DNA from: Catenulispora sp. EB89
Lineage (GTDB): Bacteria; Actinomycetota; Actinomycetes; Streptomycetales; Catenulisporaceae
DNA: 64,000 nucleotides
Direction: 5' to 3'
Assembly (NCBI RefSeq): GCF_041261445.1
Contig: NZ_JBGCCU010000008.1
Location: forward strand, 372,001 to 436,000
Positions within the stretch are counted from its first letter, which is position 1. Every line of letters starts with the position of its first letter. Positions 8,938-17,448 of this stretch are shown in pieces. Both the position numbers and the translations under genes were made by a program. The notes below the pieces were generated by a model, which saw nothing but the letters and a program-made list of their open reading frames with translations, was not told where the DNA came from and did no database searches.

Positions 8938-10344
8938 ATGCATCGGGCATCATCAGGACTCGGCGACCGCCGGGCCTTCCGCGCCGGAGCCAGGCTGGCC
9001 GCCGTCGGGACCGCGGTCGCGGTGTCCCTCGCGGTCGCCGTCGCGGCGCAGGCCGCGCCGGGCGCGTCATCCGCGCCGGCCGCGCATGGCAGCGTCCCGC
9101 ACCAGGTCCCGACCCCGCAGCACCACCACTTCAGCGCCGCGGTGAGCCGGGTCGGCTCCGCCGGGACCATCCCGGACCGGGTCGAGCGCGTCGAGCAGGC
9201 GCTTCAGTCCTCGGGCTCCGGGCTGCAGCAGGCCTATGACACGGCGCCGCTGTACGCGAACCACATCGACGGCACGGGCCTGACGATCGCCACGCTGGTG
9301 GCGTTCGGCGACAAGAGCGCCCAGAGCTACCTCGACCAGTACGACGCGGACAACGGCCTGCCGGCGGCGACCGTGCAGACCATCGAGCCGTCCGGCGCGG
9401 TGCCGGCGTGCACCGACCCGGGCGTGAACACCAGCGACTGCCAGAGCTGGGGCGGCGAGACGGACCTGGACATCTCGATGATCCACACGCTCGCCCCGGG
9501 CGCGAAGATCCTGATCATCGCCACCCCGGTCAGCGAGACCGAGGGCGTCACCGGCTTCCCGGAGCTGCTGAGCGCGATGGACTACACCGTCAGCAACCAC
9601 CTTGCCGACGTGATCTCGATGAGCATGGGCACGCCGGAGGACGACTTCGCCAGCTCCGCGCAGCTGCACGACCTGGACAGCCACTTCAAGAACGCGACCG
9701 ACCACGGCGTGACGGTGCTGGCCTCCAGCGGCGACGACGGCGCCGACGGCATGCAGCTCGACGGCAGCACGCTGTGGGGCAAGCCGGTGGTGTCGTTCCC
9801 GGCGGACGAGTCCTACGTCACGGCGGTCGGCGGTACCGAGCTGTCCCTGGACGGCAACGGCAACCGCACCCAGCCCGACGTGCTCTGGCCGCAGTCCGGC
9901 GGCGGTGTGTCGCACGAGTTCGGCATCCCGGCCTGGCAGCAGAGCACGGCCTCGGCGACCGGCGCCGCGGGGCGCTCGCTGCCGGACATCACGATGGAGG
10001 GGACCTCCGGCACGTCGGAGTCCTCGCCGCTGATGGCCGCGATCGTCGGCCTGGCGGACCAGTCCGCCGGGCGCGACCTGGGGCTGATCAACCCCGCGCT
10101 GTACGCGCTCGGGCCGAACGGGACCGGGTCCGGGGTCGTGGACGTGACCAGCGGCTGCAACACCACCGCGGCGGTGACCGGCTTCTGCGCCGGCACCGGC
10201 TTCGACATCGCCTCCGGCTGGGGCACGATCGACGCGGCCGCGTTCGTGCCGGCGCTGGTCGCCGCCTCGACGCCGAGCAGCAGCCTGCGGGTGGACGTCG
10301 GCGCGGGCCGGGCCGGGCACATCCGGGTGCTGGCGAAGCAGTGA
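8938..10344 (+). CDS. Secreted S53 family serine-carboxyl peptidase (sedolisin)
   Basis: A 468-residue secreted protease with a signal peptide ending near AAQAAPG. The sedolisin catalytic set is visible: Glu174 and Asp178 in GGETDLD, Asp266 of the oxyanion hole in SSGDDG, and Ser360 in SGTSESSP. A calcium site is suggested by DVTSG (Asp402) and FDIASGWGTID. The propeptide appears short, about 55-60 residues between the signal peptide and the core, compared with larger propeptides in many S53 enzymes. It should be active extracellularly, usually at acid pH in this family. AGGAGG lies directly before the ATG. An unusually AT-rich stretch (about 8797-8850) upstream probably holds the promoter. 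Confidence 0.9.
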   Translation: MHRASSGLGDRRAFRAGARLAAVGTAVAVSLAVAVAAQAAPGASSAPAAHGSVPHQVPTPQHHHFSAAVSRVGSAGTIPDRVERVEQALQSSGSGLQQAYDTAPLYANHIDGTGLTIATLVAFGDKSAQSYLDQYDADNGLPAATVQTIEPSGAVPACTDPGVNTSDCQSWGGETDLDISMIHTLAPGAKILIIATPVSETEGVTGFPELLSAMDYTVSNHLADVISMSMGTPEDDFASSAQLHDLDSHFKNATDHGVTVLASSGDDGADGMQLDGSTLWGKPVVSFPADESYVTAVGGTELSLDGNGNRTQPDVLWPQSGGGVSHEFGIPAWQQSTASATGAAGRSLPDITMEGTSGTSESSPLMAAIVGLADQSAGRDLGLINPALYALGPNGTGSGVVDVTSGCNTTAAVTGFCAGTGFDIASGWGTIDAAAFVPALVAASTPSSSLRVDVGAGRAGHIRVLAKQ

Positions 10345-10373
10345 GCTGAGCTGCCGGAGTCTGGATTGATCGG

Positions 10374-10401
10374 GCGCCTCGGGGCTGCGGCTCCGAGGCG
10401 C
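10374..10401 (+). terminator. Terminator of the sedolisin gene
   Basis: A 12-bp stem with one G-U pair, GCGCCTCGGGGC opposite GCTCCGAGGCGC with a TGCG loop, followed by TTTCG, located 30 bp after the stop. Confidence 0.75.
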
Positions 10402-10472
10402 TTTCGTGCCCGCCGGCCGCCCGCTCCCAGCGCACTCTTCACCATGACCCTCCTTCTGGCACAATTCCTCCT

Positions 10473-11687
10473 GTGATCCAGGCCGGTGCGCAGACGACGC
10501 GCGATCTTCGCCGCCGCAGCCGCGCCGCCCTGCTGTCGGCTGTCTACCTCGGGCAGGCGGTGAGCCGGCCGGAGCTGGCGCGGCTGGCCGGGATGAGCTC
10601 GGCGGCGGTCAGCAACGTCGTGTCCGACCTCATCGGGGACGGGCTCGTCGCCGAGGCGGGGTCGGTGGACTCCAACGGCGGGCGGCCGCGGACCGTGCTC
10701 GCGGCGCGTCCCGGGTTCCGGTACGTCGTCGGCGTCGACATCGGCGAGACGCACATCCACGTGGTGCTGTTCGACTGGACGCTGTCCACGCAGGCCACCT
10801 CCACGCACGAGATCCGGGTCGGACGCCTCGACCCGGACGTGGTGGTCCGCCTGGTCGTTGCCGGAGTCCACTCGCTCCTCGACAGCACCGGGGTAGCGCA
10901 GGAGCAGCTGCTCGGCATCGGCATCGGCGTGCCCGGCGCGGTCCAGGAGGGCGAGCGCGGCGTGGTCCACGCACCGACCCTCGGCTGGTCCGGCGTACCG
11001 CTCGGCGACGCCCTGCGAGCCGAGCTCACCGCGCCGATCCTCATCGACAACTGCGCCCGCACCCTCGGCCAGGCCGAAGCCTGGCGCGGCGCCGGCCGCG
11101 AGGCCCGCCGCGCGGTCGTCGCGCTGTGGGGCGTCGGCGTCGGCGCCGCGATCGCGGTCGGCTCGACCCTCGCCGAGAGCGGATCGAGCTCCACCAGCGA
11201 GTGGGGCCACGCGGTGATCGAGGCCCGCGGCCGGGCGTGCCGCTGCGGCTCCCACGGCTGCCTGGAGGCCTACGTCGGCGCCACCGCCATCCTGGACGCC
11301 TACCTGGCGCACCCGAAGGGCCGCCCCCTGACCCAGGAGGGCACCGAGGCACGCATGGCCGAGCTGGCCACCCGCTTCGAAGCCGGCGACGACGAGGCCG
11401 CGACCGCGACCTTCGACGAGGTCGCGGAGTACCTGGGCATCGGAGTCGGCAACCTCATCAACCTCATCAACCCGGACCAGGTGATCCTTGCCGGCTGGGT
11501 CGGCGAGCAGCTCGGACCGCTCCTGATGCCCGCGATCCGCGCCGCCGCACAACGCCACGCGCTGCCGTACCTGTTCGACCAGACGCGCATCGGGGTCGGC
11601 GAACTCGGCCCCGGCGCGGTCGCGCTCGGAGCGGCAACGCTTCCGGTGGCGCGGCTGCTGGCGGCGGGCGGGCACGTAGCAGCCTGA
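10473..11687 (+). CDS. ROK family transcriptional regulator
   Basis: A 404-residue repressor-type ROK protein. Residues about 10-75 are a winged helix-turn-helix (SRPELARLAGMSSAAVSNVVSDL). From about residue 85 the sugar-kinase-like fold begins (YVVGVDIGETHIHVVLFD), with the ROK zinc motif CRCGSHGC (Cys256, Cys258, Cys263). Such proteins sense a sugar or sugar phosphate and repress adjacent carbohydrate genes. It sits 263 bp ahead of the ThuA-ALDH-ABC-AKR operon and is the obvious candidate regulator. The GTG start at 10473 lacks a clear Shine-Dalgarno sequence. The 263-bp gap to the next gene holds a GATCGCAGTCT direct repeat (near 11727) but no gene. Confidence 0.88.
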   Translation: MIQAGAQTTRDLRRRSRAALLSAVYLGQAVSRPELARLAGMSSAAVSNVVSDLIGDGLVAEAGSVDSNGGRPRTVLAARPGFRYVVGVDIGETHIHVVLFDWTLSTQATSTHEIRVGRLDPDVVVRLVVAGVHSLLDSTGVAQEQLLGIGIGVPGAVQEGERGVVHAPTLGWSGVPLGDALRAELTAPILIDNCARTLGQAEAWRGAGREARRAVVALWGVGVGAAIAVGSTLAESGSSSTSEWGHAVIEARGRACRCGSHGCLEAYVGATAILDAYLAHPKGRPLTQEGTEARMAELATRFEAGDDEAATATFDEVAEYLGIGVGNLINLINPDQVILAGWVGEQLGPLLMPAIRAAAQRHALPYLFDQTRIGVGELGPGAVALGAATLPVARLLAAGGHVAA

Positions 11688-11950
11688 GGCCTGTTCGGAT
11701 CGCAGCAGTTCAGATCGCAGTCTGATCGCAGTCTGAGCTGCGGTTGTCGACGACAAGCGGCCGGCCTGCGGCTTCGGGTGTCGTCTGAGAAGTCGGCCGG
11801 TTGTGGTTTCCGCCGCAGTCGTCGGGGCGCCGCCTCATCACACTTTCTTGATCCTCCCGGCCATTGTCAGCCGTCGATCACTTCGCTTACGTTGGAGACA
11901 AAGTGACCGGCGCCGGCTCCGGCGCCTTTTCGACGTGCCCGGGAGGCCCC

Positions 11951-12634
11951 ATGCCAGTCAGTTCCCCCGTTCCTCGGTCCGCGCTGGTTGTTCGTGGTGG
12001 GTGGGAGGGGCATGCTCCGGTCGCCACCACCGAGTTGTTCATTCCGGCGTTGCGGGCCGCCGGGTTCGTCGTCGAGGTCGCCGACGGTCTTGATGTGTAC
12101 TGCGACGCCGAGCTGCTCGCGGGTACTGATCTGGTGGTCCAGTGCTGGTCGGAGGGGGAGCGGCGCGAGGATTTGAGCGAGAAGCAGAGTGCCGGGTTGG
12201 TGGCTGCCGTCGCGGCGGGGACGGGGTTCGCCGGGTGGCACGGCGGGGTGCTGGCCGCTTTTCGCAATCCGGACTATCTGCGCATGGTCGGCGGGCTGTT
12301 CCTGTTTCATCCGCCGGAGTTCCTGAGCTATCGCGTGGAGATCGAGGACGCGCACGCCGGGCATCCGATCGTTGCCGGGCTCGGTGATTTCGACGTTCAC
12401 AGCGAGCAGTACTGGGTGATCACCGACGCCCGCAACACGGTCCTGGCGACCACCAGTGTTGACGCCCGAGACGGAGGTCAGGGCGGCGACGCGGTGCCGA
12501 TGCCGGTGGTGTGGACGCGGCGGTGGGGCGCCGGGAAGGTGTTCGTCTCGGCGGTCGGGCACCGGGTCGAGGACCTGCGCGAACCCACTGTCAGAACCCT
12601 GACGGAGCGCGGTCTGCTCTGGGCCGCGCGGTAG
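11951..12634 (+). CDS. ThuA-like domain protein (glutamine amidotransferase fold)
   Basis: A 227-residue protein of the ThuA family. Diagnostic segments are ALVVRGGWEGHAP at the start, GFAGWHGG around residues 95-102, and the HPIVAGL and EQYWVI segments. ThuA proteins have a class I amidotransferase-like fold without the catalytic Cys and are linked to trehalose or 3-keto-disaccharide catabolism. The frame is open from 11864, but the ATG at 11951 has GGGAGG just before it. It is the first gene of a sugar-utilisation cluster, followed after 151 bp by the aldehyde dehydrogenase. That gap carries its own promoter-like element, so the two may not be strictly cotranscribed. Confidence 0.82.
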   Translation: MPVSSPVPRSALVVRGGWEGHAPVATTELFIPALRAAGFVVEVADGLDVYCDAELLAGTDLVVQCWSEGERREDLSEKQSAGLVAAVAAGTGFAGWHGGVLAAFRNPDYLRMVGGLFLFHPPEFLSYRVEIEDAHAGHPIVAGLGDFDVHSEQYWVITDARNTVLATTSVDARDGGQGGDAVPMPVVWTRRWGAGKVFVSAVGHRVEDLREPTVRTLTERGLLWAAR

Positions 12635-12655
12635 ATCCGGCTCTCGGCGGGGGCG

Positions 12656-12698
12656 TTGACAGCCCCCTCCGGCCCCCTTATCTTTCATCGTTAATTAA
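12656..12698 (+). promoter_or_regulatory. Sigma-70-like promoter with TTAATTAA operator candidate
   Basis: TTGACA (12656-12661) and TATCTT (12679-12684) are separated by exactly 17 bp, a good vegetative promoter. TTAATTAA (12691-12698) lies where transcription would begin. Such an AT palindrome is rare in this GC-rich DNA and could be the operator for the ROK regulator at 10473. The binding claim is inference. Confidence 0.6.
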
Positions 12699-12732
12699 GT
12701 CCGGTCGTCAGCGAGTGGACACCGGGCCGAAA

Positions 12733-12777
12733 CACGCAGAGCACCATCACGCAAAGCACCAGCACGCAGAGAATCAG
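12733..12777 (+). repeat. Three 15-bp tandem repeats in the ALDH leader
   Basis: CACGCAGAGCACCAT, CACGCAAAGCACCAG and CACGCAGAGAATCAG follow each other without a gap in the presumed 5' untranslated region of the aldehyde dehydrogenase gene. Immediately beyond lies ATCAGG-ATC-CCTGAT (12773-12787), an inverted repeat covering the start codon that could hide it in an RNA hairpin. Confidence 0.6.
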
Positions 12778-12785
12778 GATCCCTG

Positions 12786-14240
12786 ATGAGTTCTGTCAGC
12801 ACCGCAGCGACCACCGCGACGACCGAGGCGGTCGAGTACACCGCCGAAGTCTTCATCGACGGCCGCTTCGAAGCCCCCGCCGCCCCCTGGCGTCCGGTCC
12901 TCGACAAGGCCGCCGGCCGCGCCTTCGCCCGGTACGGCGACGCCTCCGCCGTCCAGGTCGAGCGGGCGGTCGCCGCCGCCCGGCGCGCGCAGCCGGCCTG
13001 GGCCGACACCGACGCGAACACCCGCTGCGAGGTCCTGCGCGATTTCGCCGCGCAGCTCCAGCAGCGCCACGACGAGCTCATCACGCTGATCGTCCGCGAG
13101 ACCGGCGGCACCGCGGAGAAGGCCGAGGAGGAGCTCGGCCAGTCGGTCAACCAGCTGCTGAACTCCGCGACCCAGCTCACCGAGAACGCCGGCTCGATCC
13201 TGCCGCCCTACAAGCCCGGCAAGATGTCGCTGTCCCGGGCCGTGCCGCTCGGCGTCATCGGCCTGATCGTGCCGTGGAACTACCCGATGAGCCTGGCGAT
13301 GCGCGCCCTGGCCCCGGGCCTGGCCTACGGCAACGCCGTCGTGCTGAAGCCCGCCGAGCTGACGCCGATCGCCGGCGGCCAGGTGCTCGCCGAGGCGGCG
13401 CGCGCGGCCGGGGTCCCGGACGGCGTCTTCGCCGTGCTGCCCGGCGACGGACCCACCACCGGCGCCGCGCTGTCGCAGCACCCCGGCCTGGACCTGATCC
13501 ACTTCACCGGATCCTACGAGGTCGGCGCTGCGATCCGCGGTCACGGCGCCCGTACCGGCACGCCGGTGATCACCGAGCTCGGCGGCGACAACGCCTTCGT
13601 CGTGCTCGACGACGCCGACGTCGACCAGGCGGCGAGTTGCGCGGTCTGGACCGCCCTGTGGTACCAGGGCCAGACCTGCATCAGCGCCGGCCGGCACATC
13701 GTGCAGCGCTCGATCGCCGACGCCTTCACCGAGGCGATCGTGGAGCGTGTGCGCAAGCTGCGGGTCGGCGACCCGCTGCGCGACGAGGTGGACCTCGGCC
13801 CGGTGATCACCGCCGGCCAGCTCGCCCGCTTCCACGAGGGCCTGGTCCTGCCCTCGGTCCGGGCCGGCGCGCGGGTCGCGGTCGGCGGCGAGTACGACGG
13901 CCTGTTCTACCGGCCCACCGTCCTCACCGAGGTCACCCCGGACATGCCGATCTTCCAGGAGGAGACGTTCGGGCCGGTCCTGCCGGTCACGGTCGTGGAC
14001 ACCGAGGACCAGGCGCTGGAGCTCGCCAACCGCCACCGGACGCTGATGAACTCCGTGTTCACCGGCGACCCGCTGCGCGGCTACGCGTTCGCCGAGCGCA
14101 TGCACAGCAACGAAGTGCACGTCAACGACGGCTACGCCCGCCACGGCGGAGAAGGCCAGCTGGCCGGGTTCACCCGGCGGCAGTGGATCGGCCTGCAGAC
14201 CTCGCCGGTGTCCTATCCGGCCTGGGCTGTCGGTGCATGA
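12786..14240 (+). CDS. NAD(P)-dependent aldehyde dehydrogenase
   Basis: A 484-residue enzyme of normal ALDH length. Catalytic residues are visible: Cys298 in QGQTCISAGR and the general base Glu264 in TELGGDNAF, spaced as in the family, together with IVPWNYP (Asn of the oxyanion hole) and the cofactor-loop FTGSYEVG. It oxidises an aldehyde to an acid; its place between ThuA and sugar-transport genes suggests an aldose- or lactaldehyde-type substrate, which is inference. The ATG at 12786 has AGGA 8 nt upstream. The binding-protein gene starts 41 bp after its stop, consistent with one operon. Confidence 0.88.
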   Translation: MSSVSTAATTATTEAVEYTAEVFIDGRFEAPAAPWRPVLDKAAGRAFARYGDASAVQVERAVAAARRAQPAWADTDANTRCEVLRDFAAQLQQRHDELITLIVRETGGTAEKAEEELGQSVNQLLNSATQLTENAGSILPPYKPGKMSLSRAVPLGVIGLIVPWNYPMSLAMRALAPGLAYGNAVVLKPAELTPIAGGQVLAEAARAAGVPDGVFAVLPGDGPTTGAALSQHPGLDLIHFTGSYEVGAAIRGHGARTGTPVITELGGDNAFVVLDDADVDQAASCAVWTALWYQGQTCISAGRHIVQRSIADAFTEAIVERVRKLRVGDPLRDEVDLGPVITAGQLARFHEGLVLPSVRAGARVAVGGEYDGLFYRPTVLTEVTPDMPIFQEETFGPVLPVTVVDTEDQALELANRHRTLMNSVFTGDPLRGYAFAERMHSNEVHVNDGYARHGGEGQLAGFTRRQWIGLQTSPVSYPAWAVGA

Positions 14241-14280
14241 CCAACCACATGACAATGCAATGCATAAAGGAGGCAATGGA

Positions 14281-15603
14281 TTGCGCACCAACCTCATGAG
14301 GGGCACCGCCGCCCTCACCCTGGCCGCCACCGCGCTCGCGATGACCGCATGCGGCTCCTCCAGTTCCTCGTCCAAGGCCGGCGCCGCGAGCGGCAGCCAC
14401 GGCAAGGTCACCCTGACCTTCGTCAACTGGGACGGCGGCATGCAGGCCGCCGTCGACCAGTGGAACCAGGCCAACCCCGACATCCAGGTGCAGCTGAGCA
14501 AGCCCTCGGGCACCGGCTACACCCTCTACAACAAGCTGATCACCAACAACGCCGCCGGCACCAACCCGGACGTCACCGAGGTCGAGTACCAGGCCCTCCC
14601 GGCGCTGATCGCCAACAAGGTGATCGTCCCGATCGACCAGTACATCGGCGACATCTCCGCCGACTTCGACAAGTCCTCGCTGGCGCAGGTGCAGTTCGAG
14701 GGCAAGACCTACGGCGTCCCGCAGAACGTCTGCCCGATGGTCTTCTTCTACCGCAAGGACATCTTCGACTCCCTCGGCCTCAAGCCCCCGACCACCTGGG
14801 ACGAGTACGCCGCGGACGCCGCGACGATCCACGCCAAGAACCCCAAGCAGTACATCGGCAACTTCTCGGCCGTGGACTCCGGCTGGTTCGCCGGGCTCGC
14901 GCAGCAGGCCGGCGCCAACTGGTGGACGACGTCCGGGACCACCTGGAACGTGGCCATCGACGACGCCCCGACGCAGAAGGTCGCGAACTACTGGAGCAAC
15001 CTGATCGACAAGGGCCTGGTGTCCCCGGAGCCGAACTGGTCCCCGCAATGGAGCACCGACATGAACAGCGGGAACATCATCGGCTGGGTCAGCGCGCAGT
15101 GGGCGCCGAACCAGTTCCCGTCGGTGGCCAAGGACACCGCCGGCAAGTGGGTCGCCGCGCCGCTGCCGGCCTGGACCGCCGGCGACCCGACCGTGGGCAT
15201 CTGGGGCGGCGAGACCGAGGCGGTGACCGCGAACTCCAAGCACCCGGCCGAGGCCGCGAAGTTCGTCAAGTGGCTCAACTCCTCCACCGAGGGCGTCAAG
15301 ACCCTGATCCAGCAGGTCGCAGCGTTCCCGGCGTCGCTGTCCAACCAGAACCAGGACGCGCTGAAGACGCCGCCGCCGTTCATGTCCGACCAGCAGGACT
15401 ACAACACACTGATCGCGCAGGCGGCCAAGAACGTGCGCACGTTCCAGGTCTGGGGCCCGAACGCGAACGTCACCTTCGACGCCTACTCCAACGACTTCGC
15501 CGCCGCCCTGCAGAACAAGACGCCGCTGTCCGCGGCACTGACCCAGATGCAGCAGGCGACGGTCGACGACCTGAAGAAGCGCGGCTTCTCGGTCACCGGC
15601 TGA
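14281..15603 (+). CDS. Sugar ABC transporter substrate-binding lipoprotein
   Basis: A 440-residue family-1 extracellular solute-binding protein. A lipoprotein signal peptide is clear: RGTAALTLAATALAMTAC with the lipobox Cys near residue 24, followed by a Ser-rich linker. The mature protein starts VTLTFVNWDGGMQAAVDQW, typical of carbohydrate-binding components. I place the start at the TTG at 14281, because AAAGGAGG ends 7 nt before it; upstream in-frame ATGs have no such site. With the two following permeases it forms a CUT1-type importer; the ATPase is not in this window and is probably the shared MsiK-like subunit used by actinomycetes. Confidence 0.87.
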   Translation: MRTNLMRGTAALTLAATALAMTACGSSSSSSKAGAASGSHGKVTLTFVNWDGGMQAAVDQWNQANPDIQVQLSKPSGTGYTLYNKLITNNAAGTNPDVTEVEYQALPALIANKVIVPIDQYIGDISADFDKSSLAQVQFEGKTYGVPQNVCPMVFFYRKDIFDSLGLKPPTTWDEYAADAATIHAKNPKQYIGNFSAVDSGWFAGLAQQAGANWWTTSGTTWNVAIDDAPTQKVANYWSNLIDKGLVSPEPNWSPQWSTDMNSGNIIGWVSAQWAPNQFPSVAKDTAGKWVAAPLPAWTAGDPTVGIWGGETEAVTANSKHPAEAAKFVKWLNSSTEGVKTLIQQVAAFPASLSNQNQDALKTPPPFMSDQQDYNTLIAQAAKNVRTFQVWGPNANVTFDAYSNDFAAALQNKTPLSAALTQMQQATVDDLKKRGFSVTG

Positions 15604-15649
15604 GCTGGAAGGACGAGATGAGGACAGGAAAGGACAGGAAGAAGAGGCC

Positions 15650-16540
15650 ATGAAGGCTCCTCGCCGCAGGCACACGCTGCTCCCGCAGATCCTGCTCATC
15701 CCGGCCGTGGTGCTGTTCCTGCTGTTCACGGTGGCGCCGGGCGCCTACGCGATCTACCTCAGCTTCATGAAGCAGAAGGCCGGCGGCGGCCTGTTCGGGA
15801 CCGACAACCCGACCACGGTCTTCGCCGGCCTGGAGAACTACCGCGCGGCGTTCGGCGACGCGGAGTTCTGGCACAGCATCGGCCGGATGCTGCTGGTCGC
15901 GGTGATCGGGGTGCCGGCCACGATCGGTTTCTCGACGCTGTTCGCGCTGTGCCTGGACGCCAAACGGACCCGGCTCGTCGGCTTCTCGCGACTGGCGATC
16001 TTCCTGCCGTACGCGGTGCCCGGGGTCGTCGCCACGCTGCTGTGGGGCTTCATGTACCTGCCGGCGACCAGCCCGATCGGCGGCGACACGATCAACTACT
16101 TCGGCTCGCACACGGTGTTCTTCGCCGTGGCCAACGTCGCGGTGTGGGGCGTCCTGGGCTTCAACATGGTCGTCATCTACACCTCGCTGCGCGGGCTGCC
16201 GCGCGAGCTGTTCCAGGCCGCCGAACTCGACGGGGCCAGCGAGCTGCAGATCGCGCTGCGCATCAAGCTGCCGCTGCTGGCCCCGACGCTGACGCTGGTG
16301 ACCGTCTTCTCGCTGATCGGCGCGCTCCAGCTGTTCAACGAGCCGACCACGCTCAAGCCGGTCACCAACGCGATCAGCTCGACCTGGGTGCCCCTGATGC
16401 GCGTCTACACCGACGCCTTCGTGGACAACGACATCTACCGCGGGGCGGCCGCCTCGTTCCTGCTCATCGTGCTGACGGTCGCCGCCACCGTGGCCGCCAA
16501 CACGGTGCTCCGTCTGATAGCGCGTAGGAGTGAACGATGA
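15650..16540 (+). CDS. Carbohydrate ABC transporter permease (MalF/MsmF type)
   Basis: A 296-residue inner-membrane protein with about six hydrophobic segments, starting with an N-terminal helix (LLPQILLIPAVVLFLLFTVA). The EAA loop that contacts the ATPase reads LPRELFQAAELDGASELQIALRIKLP... around residues 183-205, with the conserved EAA--G pattern. It pairs with the next gene, which it overlaps by the ATGA tetranucleotide, to form the membrane channel for the sugar bound by the preceding lipoprotein. The ATG at 15650 has GAAGAGG upstream. The sugar is unknown. Confidence 0.9.
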   Translation: MKAPRRRHTLLPQILLIPAVVLFLLFTVAPGAYAIYLSFMKQKAGGGLFGTDNPTTVFAGLENYRAAFGDAEFWHSIGRMLLVAVIGVPATIGFSTLFALCLDAKRTRLVGFSRLAIFLPYAVPGVVATLLWGFMYLPATSPIGGDTINYFGSHTVFFAVANVAVWGVLGFNMVVIYTSLRGLPRELFQAAELDGASELQIALRIKLPLLAPTLTLVTVFSLIGALQLFNEPTTLKPVTNAISSTWVPLMRVYTDAFVDNDIYRGAAASFLLIVLTVAATVAANTVLRLIARRSER

Positions 16541-17448
16541 CAGCGGCCACGACCGGGACGGCGAAGGCGGGCAGAACCCGGACCGGGGCGGCCGGACCCG
16601 GCAGGAACGCCGGCGGCCGGACCAACTGGGTCCCGACCGTCATCCTGCTGATCGGCGCCGTGTACTGCGTGCTGCCGGTGGTGTGGATCGTGATCGCCTC
16701 CACCAAGACGAACAGCGAGCTGTTCTCGACCGCGCCGTTCGCGCCGTCCTTCCACGGCGGCTTCTTCTCCAACCTGCGCGCGCTGTTCTCCTACGACCAC
16801 GGCATCTTCATCCGCTGGGCCGTCAACTCGGTGATCTACGCGGTCGGCGGTGCGACGCTGTCCACGATCGTCTGCGGCTGCGCCGGCTACGCGCTGGGCA
16901 AATACCGGTTCTCCGGCAGCGTCTGGCTGTTCCGGCTGATCGTCGCGGCCGTCCTGCTCCCGCAGATCATGCTGGCCATCCCGCAGTTCCTGCTGCTGGC
17001 CAAGCTCGGGATGACCAACAACTACGCGGCGGTGATCCTGCCGCAGCTGGTCAGCCCGTTCGCGATCTACCTGTGCAAGATCTACGCCGAGGCGTCGGTC
17101 AGCGACCAGCTGCTGGAGGCGGCGCGGGTGGACGGGGCCTCGGAGTGGCGGATGTTCGCCTCGATCGGCGCGCGCCTGATGATGCCGGCGCTGGTGACGG
17201 TGTTCCTGTTGCAGTTCATCGGCATCTGGAACAACTTCCTGCTGCCCTTCGTGATGCTCAACCGGGACCAGCTGTTCCCACTGACCGAAGGGCTGTACGG
17301 GCTGCTCATCATCACCGGCGGCCAGGCCGCGCAGTACACGATCGTCATCGTCGGGGTGTTGGTGTCGATCGTGCCGCTGGCCGCGGTGTTCCTGCTGTTG
17401 CAACGGTATTGGCGAGTGGACCTGGTGTCCGGAGGGGTCAAGGCATGA
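16537..17448 (+). CDS. Carbohydrate ABC transporter permease (MalG/MsmG type)
   Basis: A 303-residue membrane protein with six predicted helices and a longer cytoplasmic N-terminus rich in Gly, Ala and Arg. The first helix (VILLIGAVYCVLPVVWIVIA) and the EAA loop ASVSDQLLEAARVDGASEW identify it as the second permease of a CUT1 sugar importer. It is translationally coupled on both sides: its ATG overlaps the preceding stop, and its TGA overlaps the ATG of the reductase gene. This tight coupling supports a single transport and catabolism operon. Confidence 0.9.
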   Translation: MTAATTGTAKAGRTRTGAAGPGRNAGGRTNWVPTVILLIGAVYCVLPVVWIVIASTKTNSELFSTAPFAPSFHGGFFSNLRALFSYDHGIFIRWAVNSVIYAVGGATLSTIVCGCAGYALGKYRFSGSVWLFRLIVAAVLLPQIMLAIPQFLLLAKLGMTNNYAAVILPQLVSPFAIYLCKIYAEASVSDQLLEAARVDGASEWRMFASIGARLMMPALVTVFLLQFIGIWNNFLLPFVMLNRDQLFPLTEGLYGLLIITGGQAAQYTIVIVGVLVSIVPLAAVFLLLQRYWRVDLVSGGVKA

